Shown: piece by piece, positions 9,247 through 18,844 of the stretch
Layout of the letters: each line of letters opens with the position of its first letter
How positions within the stretch are numbered: position 1 is the first letter of the stretch
Assembly: GCA_910579745.1 (NCBI GenBank)
Contig: CAJTVH010000016.1
Coordinates: 1 to 55,728 of the forward strand
DNA length: 55,728 nt
Reading direction: 5' to 3'
Source of the DNA: an uncultured Clostridia bacterium
GTDB taxonomy: Bacteria > Bacillota > Clostridia > Lachnospirales > CAG-274
Notes under the pieces: generated by a model
The model's database searches: none
What the model was told of the DNA's origin: nothing
The model's input: only the letters and a program-made list of their open reading frames with translations
Made by a program: the position numbers and the translations under genes

Positions 9247-9804
9247 TTGGATAACAAATATTTAAAAAAGGCTGTTGATGAAATATCGTCTTTTGAGTTT
9301 ATTGAACTGTCTCAAATTCCTGATATTGATTTATATATGGATCAAATAACAACCTTTTTTGAGGATAAACTAAAATCAACAAAAAGAACTAAAGATGACA
9401 AAATTTTTACAAAAACCATGATAAATAATTATACAAAATCAGAACTTATTAGCCCTCCGATAAAAAAGAAATATTCCAAAAATCATATACTTTCACTAAT
9501 TCTTATATATCATTTAAAATCAACGCTGTCAATAAATGATATAAGTAAAATTTTTGAAAACTCAAAAGACTCAATAGAATTACTATATGAAAATTTCTTA
9601 AATACTCAAAAAATAGAAACTTCATGTTTTAATTCTGAAATATATGAGAAAATCTTAGAAATAGCAAATAAATGCCCTAATGATAAAACTGCCGTTTGCT
9701 CAATAATACTATTTCTTATAAATCAGGCGAATATGAGAAAACAGCTTGCTGAAAAACTTATAGATTACTATTTTTCGGAGAGTGATAAGAAATGTCAGGA
9801 TTAA
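9247..9804 (+). CDS. DUF1836 domain-containing protein
   Basis: A 185-aa soluble protein. It resembles the DUF1836 family of Firmicutes, with a central predicted helix-turn-helix-like region (HILSLILIYHLKSTLSINDI, about residues 79-98) and a helical C-terminus. The start is TTG at 9247 with AGAGGTG five bases upstream; no nearby ATG in frame fits. The gene overlaps the next one (NusG domain II protein) by 13 bases, so they are translationally coupled and form an operon with the Gx transporter gene. The function is not established; a regulatory role is inferred from the fold only. Confidence 0.75.
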   Translation: MDNKYLKKAVDEISSFEFIELSQIPDIDLYMDQITTFFEDKLKSTKRTKDDKIFTKTMINNYTKSELISPPIKKKYSKNHILSLILIYHLKSTLSINDISKIFENSKDSIELLYENFLNTQKIETSCFNSEIYEKILEIANKCPNDKTAVCSIILFLINQANMRKQLAEKLIDYYFSESDKKCQD

Positions 9805-10172
9805 AACGAACAGACTTTATAATAATTTCCGTATTAATATTACTCGCTTTAATATCATACATTATATTTTATATATACGGAAAAAATGTATCTGACGCCA
9901 CTTTGGCGAAAATTTTAATAAACGGCCGACATATAAAAACAATATCCCTTGATAAAGATAAAATTTTCATAATTGACGAGCTTACTAACATAAAATTTGA
10001 GATAAAAGATAAAAAAATAAGATTTTTAGAATCTAATTGCCCTGATAAAATATGTGTGAATACCGGCTTTATAGGAATCGTTGGGGAAACGGCTGTCTGT
10101 CTTCCAAACGCCACGTCAATCCAAATTATTTCATCAGATAAAAACACAGACGGTTATGACGCTGTAACATAA
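9792..10172 (+). CDS. NusG domain II-containing membrane-anchored protein
   Basis: A 126-aa protein with one N-terminal membrane helix (about residues 8-30) and an extracytoplasmic beta-rich domain of the NusG domain II type, with the conserved cysteine-containing pattern SNCPDKICVNTGFI (about residues 75-90). In Clostridia this family is commonly encoded directly before a Gx transporter-family protein, as here. It overlaps the previous gene by 13 bases. Its biochemical role is not known. Confidence 0.82.
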   Translation: MSGLKRTDFIIISVLILLALISYIIFYIYGKNVSDATLAKILINGRHIKTISLDKDKIFIIDELTNIKFEIKDKKIRFLESNCPDKICVNTGFIGIVGETAVCLPNATSIQIISSDKNTDGYDAVT

Positions 10173-10236
10173 ATAGCAAATATATTTATTCAGCTTACAT
10201 TCCTGTCTTTAAATAAAAATATTCAGGAGATTTTTT

Positions 10237-10734
10237 ATGAGGACAAAAAATATAGCGCTATGTGGTCTTATGATTTCGTTAATTATAGTCCTTTCAATAA
10301 TTGAAAGCCTTTTTCCCGCGTTTCCCTTTCTTCCTGTAGGAGTAAAACTCGGACTCTCAAACGTAGTTATAATGCATTCCATATTCTTCACACAAAGAAG
10401 ATATACAATTCTTCTTGCCTGTTTTAAATCGTTTTTTGTCTTTTTAACGAGAGGTTTGACAGCTTCTTTATTAAGCTTTGCCGGTGGAATACTATCTATA
10501 TTTATAATACTTATTTTCGTGTTTATTTTCAAAGAAAAAATTTCATACATAACATTAAGTATATTAGGAGCTGTTTTTCATAATATTGGACAAATAACAG
10601 TTCTTTGTATCATAACAAATAACTATAACATATTTCTATATTGCCCTGTCTTAATAATTTCAGGCGTTTTTTTAGGAACAATAACTGGAATACTTTTAAA
10701 AACAATAATACCGGTTTTTAAAAAAATTTTTTAA
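10237..10734 (+). CDS. Gx transporter family protein (heptaprenyl diphosphate synthase component I-like)
   Basis: A 165-aa integral membrane protein with about five hydrophobic segments. The start MRTKNIALCGLMISLIIVLS and the following PVGVKLGLSNVVIM are typical of the family called heptaprenyl diphosphate synthase component I or Gx transporter, an ECF-type substrate-binding fold. AGGAGA lies six bases before the ATG. The family is usually followed by a polyprenyl synthetase gene, but here the operon ends and the next gene is on the opposite strand. The transported substrate is unknown. Confidence 0.82.
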   Translation: MRTKNIALCGLMISLIIVLSIIESLFPAFPFLPVGVKLGLSNVVIMHSIFFTQRRYTILLACFKSFFVFLTRGLTASLLSFAGGILSIFIILIFVFIFKEKISYITLSILGAVFHNIGQITVLCIITNNYNIFLYCPVLIISGVFLGTITGILLKTIIPVFKKIF

Positions 10735-10797
10735 GTAAAAAAAATTAACAATCCGAAAACTAAAATACACACAAAAAATTATAAAAATAAACATCAC

Positions 10798-10846
10798 GAG
10801 CGTTTGTCTTACAAGGAACTAAACCCCAACCATAAAACAAACGCTC
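10798..10846. terminator. inverted repeat between convergent genes
   Basis: Perfect 10-bp arms GAGCGTTTGT (10798-10807) and ACAAACGCTC (10837-10846) with a long 29-base loop between the Gx transporter and argF stop codons. No clear U-run follows, so its role as terminator is only likely. Confidence 0.45.
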
Positions 10847-10867
10847 ATCTATTAAACCAATATAAAA

Positions 10868-11812
10868 TTAACCTCTTATACTTCCAACCATAACAGCCTT
10901 AATCGTATGCATACGATTTTCAGCCTCATCAAATACAACAGACTGCTTTCCCTCAAATACTTCTTCCGTAACCTCTTTTTCTTTAACAGCGGGAAGGCAG
11001 TGCATAAATATAGTACTTTCTTTTCCTGTCATACTCATGACTTTACTATTTACCTGATAAGGAGACAAAAGCTTTATTCTTTCCGAGGCCTTCTCCTCTT
11101 CTCCCATAGAACACCATACGTCAGTATAAATTACGTCAGCGTCACTAACAGCCTCCTCAATATTATCAGTAACGATAACACTTCCTCCGCTATCTTTCGC
11201 GAACATAATACATTCGTCAACAAGTTTTTCATCCGGCCATAATTCTTTAGGAGAAGCGACAACAAAATTAATTCCAACTTTTGAAGACCCAATCATTAAA
11301 GCGTTTGACATATTATTTCTGCCATCGCCTATATACACAAATTTAGTACCTTCTATTTTACCTAAATGCTCTCTTAACGTTAATAAATCGGCAAGTACTT
11401 GTGTAGGATGGTCGTCGTCTGTAAGACCATTCCAAACCGGAATACCGCTGTATTTAGCGAGTTTCTCAACAACCTCCTGAGAAAATCCTCTAAATTCAAT
11501 CCCGTCAAACATTCTACCTAAAACCCTGGCGGTATCCTCCACAGATTCTTTATGTCCAAGCTGAATATCATTTTTTCCAAGATATTCAGGATGAGCTCCC
11601 TCATCGATACAAGCAACCGTAAAAGAACATCTTGTTCTTGTAGACGGCTTTTCAAAAATAAGCGCGATATTTTTGTTGAGCATATTTTTTTCAAAAATTC
11701 CGTTCTTTTTTTTATTTTTCAAGTCTTCAGCCAAATCAATAAGATAAATAATCTCTTCTTTTGAAAAATCCTTTAAAGTAAGCAGGCTTCTTCCTTTTAA
11801 GTTAACTGTCAT
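10868..11812 (-). CDS. argF: ornithine carbamoyltransferase
   Basis: A 314-aa enzyme joining carbamoyl phosphate and ornithine to citrulline. The carbamoyl-phosphate site STRTRCSF (about residues 53-60), HPTQVLADLLT, the ornithine-binding SMG loop (DVWCSMGEE) and HCLPAVK are all present. The ATG at 11812 is preceded by GGAGGTG; a GTG three codons upstream lies inside that site. No other arginine or arginine-deiminase genes are adjacent, so whether it works anabolically (argF) or catabolically (arcB) cannot be told. Confidence 0.95.
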   Translation of the reverse strand: MTVNLKGRSLLTLKDFSKEEIIYLIDLAEDLKNKKKNGIFEKNMLNKNIALIFEKPSTRTRCSFTVACIDEGAHPEYLGKNDIQLGHKESVEDTARVLGRMFDGIEFRGFSQEVVEKLAKYSGIPVWNGLTDDDHPTQVLADLLTLREHLGKIEGTKFVYIGDGRNNMSNALMIGSSKVGINFVVASPKELWPDEKLVDECIMFAKDSGGSVIVTDNIEEAVSDADVIYTDVWCSMGEEEKASERIKLLSPYQVNSKVMSMTGKESTIFMHCLPAVKEKEVTEEVFEGKQSVVFDEAENRMHTIKAVMVGSIRG

Positions 11813-11883
11813 TAAAAACACCTCCAGATTTTATTATAACAAAATCTCTCAAATAAGTCAAATAATAATAAAAAAGCTAAATT

Positions 11884-12198
11884 TCAGCAAGCTGACGATT
11901 TTTCAAAATCATCAAAGTTATTTTCTTTTATAAACTTTTTCTTACACTCTTGACGTTTTTCTATATTAATAACTCTATTTTTATTTTCTACACAAGCTTT
12001 CTCTCTATCAACAAAATCCTCCATAAAAGAAACAATAGAATAAAATATAAAAGTAAATAAAATAAAAGGTAATGTAATATAAACCATTATATCAAACATA
12101 ACTTTAAATAAAACGCAGATAAAAAAACTCAAGAAAAATAAAATAATACCGCAAACGCTCGCTATTTTAAAAAATATAGTTAAAGAATAAATTTTCAT
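11884..12198 (-). CDS. small membrane protein of unknown function
   Basis: A 104-aa protein with two adjacent hydrophobic segments (about residues 8-32 and 36-58) and a charged, Lys/Glu-rich cytoplasmic tail containing three cysteines (one close to the C-terminus). A strong GAGGGGGAG site lies four bases before the ATG. It sits 71 bp upstream of argF on the same strand. I do not recognise the family; the good ribosome binding site and clean membrane topology argue that it is real. Confidence 0.65.
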   Translation of the reverse strand: MKIYSLTIFFKIASVCGIILFFLSFFICVLFKVMFDIMVYITLPFILFTFIFYSIVSFMEDFVDREKACVENKNRVINIEKRQECKKKFIKENNFDDFEKSSAC

Positions 12199-12410
12199 AA
12201 TACTCCCCCTCTCTCGAATTTACGTTTGATTTATTTAATTATACCACTTAATTATATTTATATCAAGACAAATTTTAACTTTTTTCGAATTATTTTTCGT
12301 TTTTAACTTAAATAACAAACTCTGTTTATTTTTTTTAACATATCTGCGAAAAATATTTAGACTCTCCCTTAAATATTCTCAGACAAGAATACTCAATAAA
12401 TGTCAATTTA

Positions 12411-12609
12411 ATGTTTAAAAAAATACCATACAATTATAATTTTACAGCTTTGGCTGATATTCTCATTATTGTTCCAAAACCTCTTATAGTCAATGTACTT
12501 AAAAAAGAAAGCGAGATAAAAATTCCTTTTGTGATATGCGGAAAACGGTCATAATCCAAATCCTATGACAACTGACGACAACACTATAAAAATGATTTTT
12601 ATTCGCTAA
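12411..12609 (+). pseudogene. frameshifted gene fragment, family not recognised
   Basis: In the 12199-12994 interval one frame reads from an ATG at 12411 (FTALADILIIVPKPLIVN) to about 12538; the next frame continues as AENGHNPNPMTTDDNTIKM to a stop at 12607-12609. The protein-like composition across the frame change suggests a decayed coding fragment. There is no ribosome binding site. I cannot name the family. Confidence 0.4.
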
Positions 12610-12641
12610 ACTTGTTTATTTTCAAGTTTATTAACTATAAA

Positions 12642-12672
12642 CTGTGTTTGTACGTCAGAAAGACGAACACAG
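12642..12672. repeat. hairpin in gene-free interval
   Basis: CTGTGTTTGTACGTC (12642-12656) pairs with GACGAACACAG (12662-12672) with small bulges, and a second small inverted repeat lies at 12608-12629. No gene ends here. The rest of 12673-12994 holds the leader of the FAH-family gene. Confidence 0.35.
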
Positions 12673-12994
12673 ACACATAGCCGGCTTTACTGAAAGCGAA
12701 AATACTTACTAGCGAGCCTTTTTCCTATCCCAAAAAATCATCACAAACCCGTTTTATCTAATTTATCTGTATTTACTTAAATTCTATAGAAAAACATTTA
12801 AATTTATGATATACTAATGTTATAGTTAATAAGCTTAATTATATTGGGTTTTAGATTCTCAAACTAAGAAACTACTTATAATTTCGATGATAATATATTA
12901 TTTAAAGTCTTTTAATAACTGATATAATACTAATCTATGGATTTAATATAGACAAAGAAAAATATAAAATTTTATAAAGGAGAGAGTTTATAAA

Positions 12995-13879
12995 ATGAAA
13001 TTTATAACATATATGGATAAAACCAATAATAATGAGATGTTAGGTATTTTAGAAGAAACTGGAGTTTTTCCGTTAGTTGACGCGAATATTCACTATAGTG
13101 ATATGACAGAATTAATAGAAAAAATAAATCCGGAAGATTTAAAAAAAATAAGTCTTCTTTCTCGCGAGAAAGATTTAGATTTAATATCTTTTGATAATAT
13201 AAAACTCTTAGCTCCTATACCCCGCCCTAAACAAGATATAATATGTTTAGGGATAAATTATTACGCTCACGCTGTTGAGGCGGCAAGATATAAAGAAGAG
13301 TCTTTTGGCGGAGAACGAAAACTTCCGATATATTTTTCAAAAAGAGTAACACAAGCGGTTGCGCCGGATGATTACATAGACGGACATTTTGATATAGTAG
13401 ACAGTCTTGATTATGAAAGTGAGTTAGCCGTCATAATAAAAAAAGACGCGAAAAATGTCCCAAAAGAAAAAGCGTTTGAATACATTTTCGGATACACTAT
13501 AATAAATGACGTATCAGCCCGAAATCTACAAACACAACATGAGCAATGGTATCTTGGAAAAAGCCTTGATACTTTCACACCAATGGGACCATGTATAACA
13601 ACAGTTGACGAATTTCAAAATCCACCAAAACTAAAAATAATGTCAAAAGTAAACGGCGAGTTAAGACAAAACAGTACAACCGACCTCTTGATTTTCGATA
13701 TACCTTATATAATAAATGATTTAACAAAGGGAATGACATTAAAAACGGGAACAATAATAGCTACAGGTACCCCTGCCGGAGTCGGAATGGGTTTTATTCC
13801 TCCTAAATTCCTTAAAAGAGGAGACATCGTGGAATGTGAAATTGAAAAAATAGGAGTACTGAAAAATACAATAAAATAA
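12995..13879 (+). CDS. fumarylacetoacetate hydrolase family protein
   Basis: A 294-aa enzyme of the FAH superfamily, acting on acylpyruvates, 2-hydroxy-hepta-diene-dioates or oxaloacetate-like substrates. The N-terminal domain is followed by the catalytic domain beginning at DIICLGINYYAHAVEA. Metal-binding acidic residues are in DSLDYESELAVII, with GYTIINDVSARNLQ and GTIIATGTPAGVGMG downstream. AAAGGAGAGAG precedes the ATG. It stands alone between convergent or divergent neighbours, so the substrate is not suggested by context. Confidence 0.9.
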   Translation: MKFITYMDKTNNNEMLGILEETGVFPLVDANIHYSDMTELIEKINPEDLKKISLLSREKDLDLISFDNIKLLAPIPRPKQDIICLGINYYAHAVEAARYKEESFGGERKLPIYFSKRVTQAVAPDDYIDGHFDIVDSLDYESELAVIIKKDAKNVPKEKAFEYIFGYTIINDVSARNLQTQHEQWYLGKSLDTFTPMGPCITTVDEFQNPPKLKIMSKVNGELRQNSTTDLLIFDIPYIINDLTKGMTLKTGTIIATGTPAGVGMGFIPPKFLKRGDIVECEIEKIGVLKNTIK

Positions 13880-14006
13880 ATTTATTGTTTTAATAAGATG
13901 TTTATAATCAATATAAAACGAATAAAATATACTTATTTTTTATAACTACTTAAATATTTTATAAATAATCAACTCATAAATCTTTAAAAGAATTATCTTT
14001 TAACAT

Positions 14007-14070
14007 TAGGCTACGCTTAATTTTCTTAAAATATAACTTTAATAATTTTAAAAAAATTAAAAGTAGCCTA
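14007..14070. repeat. inverted repeat downstream of the FAH-family gene
   Basis: Imperfect 21-bp arms starting TAGGCTAC (14007-14027) and ending GTAGCCTA (14050-14070) with an A/T-rich loop, between the convergent FAH and HAD genes. No U-run, so either a weak terminator or a small foldback element. The remainder of 13880-14180 is featureless AT-rich sequence. Confidence 0.4.
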
Positions 14071-14180
14071 ACAATAACATGTATTTAGTATATTTTAAAA
14101 CTCCCAAACAAGCATAATAAAAAAACAAATTATATATACCTTAAAATGTAAAATAGCCCTTTTTAGTTTTGTATAACTCT

Positions 14181-14831
14181 CTAAAATAACTTTAATAAGT
14201 CTAAGGGCTTCTCAATAATATAATCCGCATTGTTGTCAACAAGTTCCTGTCTGTCACGAAATCCCCATAAGACACCCACAGTAAACATCCCCGCTGATTT
14301 TCCGGTTATCATGTCTGTATTTGTATCTCCTAAATAAACACATTCCTCTGGTTTGACATTAAATTCTTTAGAAATAATCAAAGCACCCTGAGGCGACGGT
14401 TTTCTCTCAAAATCATCACTCTGACCAAGTACAATATCAAAATAATTTTTTCCAAATAAACCGGTAACAACATCAATAGCTCTATTATGAGGCTTGTTCG
14501 TAAGCACGGCAATTTTAATATTCTTGTTTTTAAGGCTTTCAAGAAGTTCCATTATTCCTTCAAAAACCTTAACTTTATACATACTAAACTGTTCATAAGT
14601 TTTTTTATGCACAGCCATTGCCCTTTCAAGAAAATAAAGATTTATGTCTCCTGCCGCCGCAAGACTCCTTTGAATCATAACTTTGGCTCCGTCTCCGGCG
14701 AATTTTTTATACATATAAACTGGATTTGGTTTAAGTCCGACACTCTCAAGAGCTAAATTCGTACAATAAGCAAGAGACTGTAAGGAATCGATTAAAGTCC
14801 CGTCTAAGTCAAATACACACGCCTTATACAA
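14181..14831 (-). CDS. HAD-family hydrolase, phosphoglycolate phosphatase-like
   Basis: A 216-aa HAD-superfamily phosphatase. Motif I is FDLDGTLIDS (nucleophile Asp near residue 8), motif II LTNKP near residue 111, the motif III Lys lies in ERKPSPQ and the motif IV acidic residues in YLGDTNTDM. The cap domain is helical as in phosphoglycolate phosphatase (Gph) and PpaX types. The start is TTG at 14831 with GGGAGGTAG upstream; the gene follows the EAL gene by five bases, so they are likely cotranscribed. Confidence 0.88.
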   Translation of the reverse strand: MYKACVFDLDGTLIDSLQSLAYCTNLALESVGLKPNPVYMYKKFAGDGAKVMIQRSLAAAGDINLYFLERAMAVHKKTYEQFSMYKVKVFEGIMELLESLKNKNIKIAVLTNKPHNRAIDVVTGLFGKNYFDIVLGQSDDFERKPSPQGALIISKEFNVKPEECVYLGDTNTDMITGKSAGMFTVGVLWGFRDRQELVDNNADYIIEKPLDLLKLF

Positions 14832-14836
14832 AAAAA

Positions 14837-16516
14837 CTACCTCCCTATACTGTAAAAAGCCTTATATTCAAACTCATCAAGAGATAAAGGCTTTGAAAAA
14901 TAAAACCCTTGAGCAATCTCACAACCGGATTCAACAAGAAAATCAACTTGTTCCTTATTTTCAACACCCTCCGCGATAACTTTAAGATTAAGCTCTTTTG
15001 CCATTATAATCGCGTGTTTAACAACAATCCTGCCTTTTTTGTTTATCGTCTCATCAAGAAAACCTTTATCTATTTTGATAATATCAACATTTATGTTCTG
15101 AAGCATTTTCAAAGAAGAATATCCCTCTCCAAAATCATCCATTTCCAAAATAAACCCATACCGTTTTATTTTTTCAAGAATTTTATAAACAATATCGCTG
15201 TTGTCTATAAAAACACTTTCAGGAAGTTCAAGACCAATGAGATTTTGAGGTATATTATATTTATCTGTAAGCCATAAAATCATATCAAGAAAATTAGGAT
15301 TAAAAATTTGCCTTCTTGAAATGTTTACCGAAACAGGAACAGGATTAAAGCCTAAATCAATCCATTTTCTTAAAATTCTGCAAGCCTCTTCCCATATATA
15401 TTCATCAAGTTTAATGATAAACCCATTTTTCTCAAAAATATGTAAAAATTTATTTGGCAAAAGAAAATCATTTCTATTCCTGTTCCATCTAACAAGCGCT
15501 TCAGCCCCAACAATATTTCTATTCTTTAAATTATATTTAGGCTGAAGATGTATAAAAAACTTTCTGTTATCAAGAGCCTTGTGCATCTCCGCTTCAATGG
15601 AGGCTTCCTCAAGAACCTTTTTTCTAAAATCACAATCAAAAAATATATAATTTTTATTTCCTGACAAATTATAATTTTTCTTTGCCATATTCGCCCTATC
15701 ACACATGATTTCAATAGGTAAATCTCTGTCATTAATAATATAAACTCCAAATATAGGAGAAATTTCAACAATAAATTTAGAAAGAGAAATTTCCTTAACA
15801 ATTTTTAAAATAATATTGTCTATATCACTTTCATCAAAATATTCCATACATAGACAAAAATTATTTGCGTATCTCACACAAAATATAATATCCGATGGCA
15901 ATATTCTTTGTAAAATAATAGAAACTTGTCTTAAAATATTTTTCCCCGCGTCAATGCCATAAACGTCATTAATTATTTTAAATTTATCAATACTCATAAC
16001 AAAAATTGAAAATTTAGAATTTAATTTTTGTTTAATTAATTCTTCCGTTTTAATAACAAAATTCCTGAAATTTCTTATATACGCCTCTTCATCAAACTCA
16101 ATTTTTATCTTCAAATCATTAAGAAACCTGACTTCTTTATCAATAACTTGAATTATCCCATAAAAACCCTTAAGATTATTTTCATTATCAAAATCACACT
16201 TTAATGAAACCTTACACCACAAATAAATGTTGTCACAATTTTTTATTCTGCATTGTACTTGTGAGAAAACTTTGCCGGACTTAATTCCATTAATAAATTT
16301 AATATATTTTTTAATATCATCATCAAATATAAAATTATTAAAATTATCAACAGAATAATTTTGAAAATTAAATTTTTCATTAATATTTTCTGAAAAAATA
16401 ATTCCATCATGTTCATTCCATTCAAAAAAGCCAATATCCGCAAGTCTCATAACTTCCATATATTTTTCAAGCCTATTAAAAATATCATCTTTAGGTATTT
16501 TCTCAGATTTATTCAC
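14837..16516 (-). CDS. EAL-domain c-di-GMP phosphodiesterase with PAS and degenerate GGDEF
   Basis: A 559-aa cytoplasmic protein. Residues 15-130 resemble a PAS fold (IGFFEWNEHD). A GGDEF-type domain (about 155-300) keeps the fold (DKFKIINDVYG) but its signature is RYANNF in place of RxGGDEF, so it cannot make c-di-GMP. The EAL domain (about 305-550) looks active: AEALVRW, VNISRRQ, ELPES (usually ELTES), MDDFGEGYSSL, IKIDK and IAEGVEN are present. It should hydrolyse c-di-GMP to pGpG, with the dead GGDEF possibly a GTP sensor. The start is GTG at 16516 with GGAGGT nine bases upstream. It lies 94 bp downstream of a GGDEF gene in the same orientation. Confidence 0.9.
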   Translation of the reverse strand: MNKSEKIPKDDIFNRLEKYMEVMRLADIGFFEWNEHDGIIFSENINEKFNFQNYSVDNFNNFIFDDDIKKYIKFINGIKSGKVFSQVQCRIKNCDNIYLWCKVSLKCDFDNENNLKGFYGIIQVIDKEVRFLNDLKIKIEFDEEAYIRNFRNFVIKTEELIKQKLNSKFSIFVMSIDKFKIINDVYGIDAGKNILRQVSIILQRILPSDIIFCVRYANNFCLCMEYFDESDIDNIILKIVKEISLSKFIVEISPIFGVYIINDRDLPIEIMCDRANMAKKNYNLSGNKNYIFFDCDFRKKVLEEASIEAEMHKALDNRKFFIHLQPKYNLKNRNIVGAEALVRWNRNRNDFLLPNKFLHIFEKNGFIIKLDEYIWEEACRILRKWIDLGFNPVPVSVNISRRQIFNPNFLDMILWLTDKYNIPQNLIGLELPESVFIDNSDIVYKILEKIKRYGFILEMDDFGEGYSSLKMLQNINVDIIKIDKGFLDETINKKGRIVVKHAIIMAKELNLKVIAEGVENKEQVDFLVESGCEIAQGFYFSKPLSLDEFEYKAFYSIGR

Positions 16517-16609
16517 TCGTAAAAAACCTCCAAAAAAGAATTAATATTTAAAGAGCTGTCAATTAATATAAAAAAGGTTAAATATAAGAGTTTCTCTCAT
16601 ATAAAAATT

Positions 16610-18436
16610 TTACACACTCATTTGATTAATATATTCAGCGAAATATTCACCTAAAATTGAAGCTGTATCGGATAAAGCGTCTACCTCAGTCTGAATCCAA
16701 AGCCTTTGAGAATTATGCTCAGCAAAACCAATATATCCAATAACTTTTCCGCCGTTAATAATAAGGCACTCAAGAATGCTCTTAGCTCCTAAAAACCTCA
16801 TATATTCATTAAAAGGATAATCAAGCTTTTCCGTGTCCGAACAATAAAAAATATCTTCCCTGTTAAAATAAGATAAATAATTAAGTTCACTTACCCCCGC
16901 GTTAAGAGGGATTTCTCTCATCCCATCATTTATCTTTTCAATACCATCATTACACCATTGAAAATACTCATACGCGAATTGATTGCCCTCTCCCACGCCA
17001 TAAATATAAACAGTACTTGGATTAAATTTGTTTCCAAGAATCTTAAGAACCTCAGTGACAGCTTTTCGTATATCGGCTTCCTTTCCAAATAATTCATTAA
17101 TATTTCTCTTTATATATCCTACTATACCTCTTGATGAATTTTCATCTTCCGAATTTTCGTTATAACAACTGTCCTCGTCAAAAATAGTAAAACCATCTTT
17201 CCCTTTTTTCTTTGTCTCATATAAAGCTAGGTCGGCATTTTTAAATAATTCTTTATAAAGTATTCTTTCTTGAAATACAAGAGCTATACCTACACTTATA
17301 GAGACTTTATTCAAAGTAACCTCATTAGCGTATAAAGACCTTATTTTCTCACACATTTTTTCCGCTTTTTCCCTAACGTCATTTTCATTATTAATTTTTC
17401 TCATAAATACTAAAAACTCATCGCCGCCTATACGCCCTATAATATCTGTCTCCCTAAAAATATTTTTAAAAATTTTAGAAACATCAATTAAAACAGCGTC
17501 GCCAAGTAAATGTCCATAAGTATCATTCACGGTTTTAAAATTATCAACATCAATAATCATAAGGGCGTAATTTTCAGAACCGTAATTCTCATCAAGAATC
17601 TCACCAATCATTTTTTCCGTAGCAGGTCTGTTATAAAGTTTTGTAAGTCCATCTATCTGAGATTTCTCAATAAGCTGTTTTTTCTCAGTTTTTTGTTTGT
17701 TTATATTGCATAGCCGTCCTATACAATATAAACCACCCTCGTCAATAACTTTATAAATAAGGCTGAACCACTCATAATTTCCGTCCCTATTTCTTATTCT
17801 GACCTCAAGCTCCTTTTTTCTTAAATCTTCTTTAGCTTCACCAAAACTTATAAGTATTTTTTTCACATCATCTATATGTAAAGAGTCATTTTTTCTAAGG
17901 CTGTTTTTAAAATTTTCAATAACTGGCTCTCTTCCAAAAACCTCAAAATATTTTCTGCTTAACTCTATAATATCTGTTTCAATATTGTATCTAAAAAGAA
18001 TGTCATCTGTTATATAAGAAACATGTCTATAACATTCCCATTGAAAAATTTCCTCATGAATATTATTAAAAGAACTTCCCATATACACAATAACACAGTT
18101 AAATATTTTTTTACCGTTTTCTTTGACAATAATAGCGTTTAACTTAACGTTACTTATACTTCCGTCTTTTTTCACAATTCCAAAATCAAAATAATTCGTT
18201 TCCGCTTTGTCAAAAGCTAAAAACTTTTCAAAACTCTTTAAATCTCCTTTACTGATAATACTTTTAAAACTATCTTTCTTTTCTTTTGAAAATTCCTTTT
18301 CTGTATATTTTATATAAGAATAAAATAATTTGTCAGCCGAAATAACAGTGGCATTTTTATCACCTAAAAATCTAATTAAGCAAACAGGAAAGTTGTCTAA
18401 ATTTATTTTACTTTTTTCATTGCCCAAAACACTCAC
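16610..18436 (-). CDS. PAS-GGDEF diguanylate cyclase with C-terminal GAF-like domain
   Basis: A protein of about 605-608 aa with no membrane segment. Two PAS-like regions (about 15-120 and 140-250) precede a GGDEF domain (about 258-425). The active site GRIGGDEFLVF is intact, and RETD lies five residues before it, the position of the inhibitory c-di-GMP-binding RxxD site. The last 150 residues resemble a GAF sensor. It should make c-di-GMP with product feedback. The start is uncertain: GTG at 18436 has the GGTGG directly against it, while TTG at 18427 has GGGTGAG four bases upstream and seems better placed. It pairs with the downstream EAL gene. Confidence 0.9.
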   Translation of the reverse strand: MSVLGNEKSKINLDNFPVCLIRFLGDKNATVISADKLFYSYIKYTEKEFSKEKKDSFKSIISKGDLKSFEKFLAFDKAETNYFDFGIVKKDGSISNVKLNAIIVKENGKKIFNCVIVYMGSSFNNIHEEIFQWECYRHVSYITDDILFRYNIETDIIELSRKYFEVFGREPVIENFKNSLRKNDSLHIDDVKKILISFGEAKEDLRKKELEVRIRNRDGNYEWFSLIYKVIDEGGLYCIGRLCNINKQKTEKKQLIEKSQIDGLTKLYNRPATEKMIGEILDENYGSENYALMIIDVDNFKTVNDTYGHLLGDAVLIDVSKIFKNIFRETDIIGRIGGDEFLVFMRKINNENDVREKAEKMCEKIRSLYANEVTLNKVSISVGIALVFQERILYKELFKNADLALYETKKKGKDGFTIFDEDSCYNENSEDENSSRGIVGYIKRNINELFGKEADIRKAVTEVLKILGNKFNPSTVYIYGVGEGNQFAYEYFQWCNDGIEKINDGMREIPLNAGVSELNYLSYFNREDIFYCSDTEKLDYPFNEYMRFLGAKSILECLIINGGKVIGYIGFAEHNSQRLWIQTEVDALSDTASILGEYFAEYINQMSV

Positions 18437-18789
18437 CCACCAAAATAAAATTCACCTGTATATCGGCAAAATAAATACTTATTGCTATTACAATATAAAT
18501 TGAAGAAATAAAAAAATCATTTTACTAAAAGTTTCTCAAATCACAGCGCAATTCTCCCCTACGCTTTAAGAGCTTAAAACTTAAATGCTTCGTGCCTATA
18601 AAATATTTTATCATAAAATTATCTTTATTAAATTAGACTTTCATAATTAAATTTATTTATCATACTTTTTAACATACCTATATATAATAATAAACAGTTT
18701 TTGTTCCAAAGTCAATTATTTATAAAAATATTTTTTAAAAATCACATCGTAAAGTTTTATAAGAAACAAAAGCCAAATCTCCCAATAAC
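18437..18789. other. gene-free AT-rich interval
   Basis: No reading frame with translation signals. The part near 18437-18480 is the leader of the diguanylate cyclase gene. Confidence 0.4.
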
Positions 18790-18826
18790 AAGTAAGTCCC
18801 CGCCATAAAATAGCGTGGACTTACTT
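18790..18826 (-). terminator. terminator of the giant surface peptidase gene
   Basis: 14-bp arms (18790-18803 and 18813-18826) with one mismatch and a nine-base loop lie just after the stop at 18845 on the minus strand. The trailing sequence is only moderately T-rich. Confidence 0.65.
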
Positions 18827-18844
18827 AAAATCATTAAATTTATA

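Noticed and set aside
9869..10550. Minus-strand frames opposite the NusG-II and Gx transporter genes
   Set aside because: Antisense shadows of well-supported plus-strand genes without ribosome binding sites.
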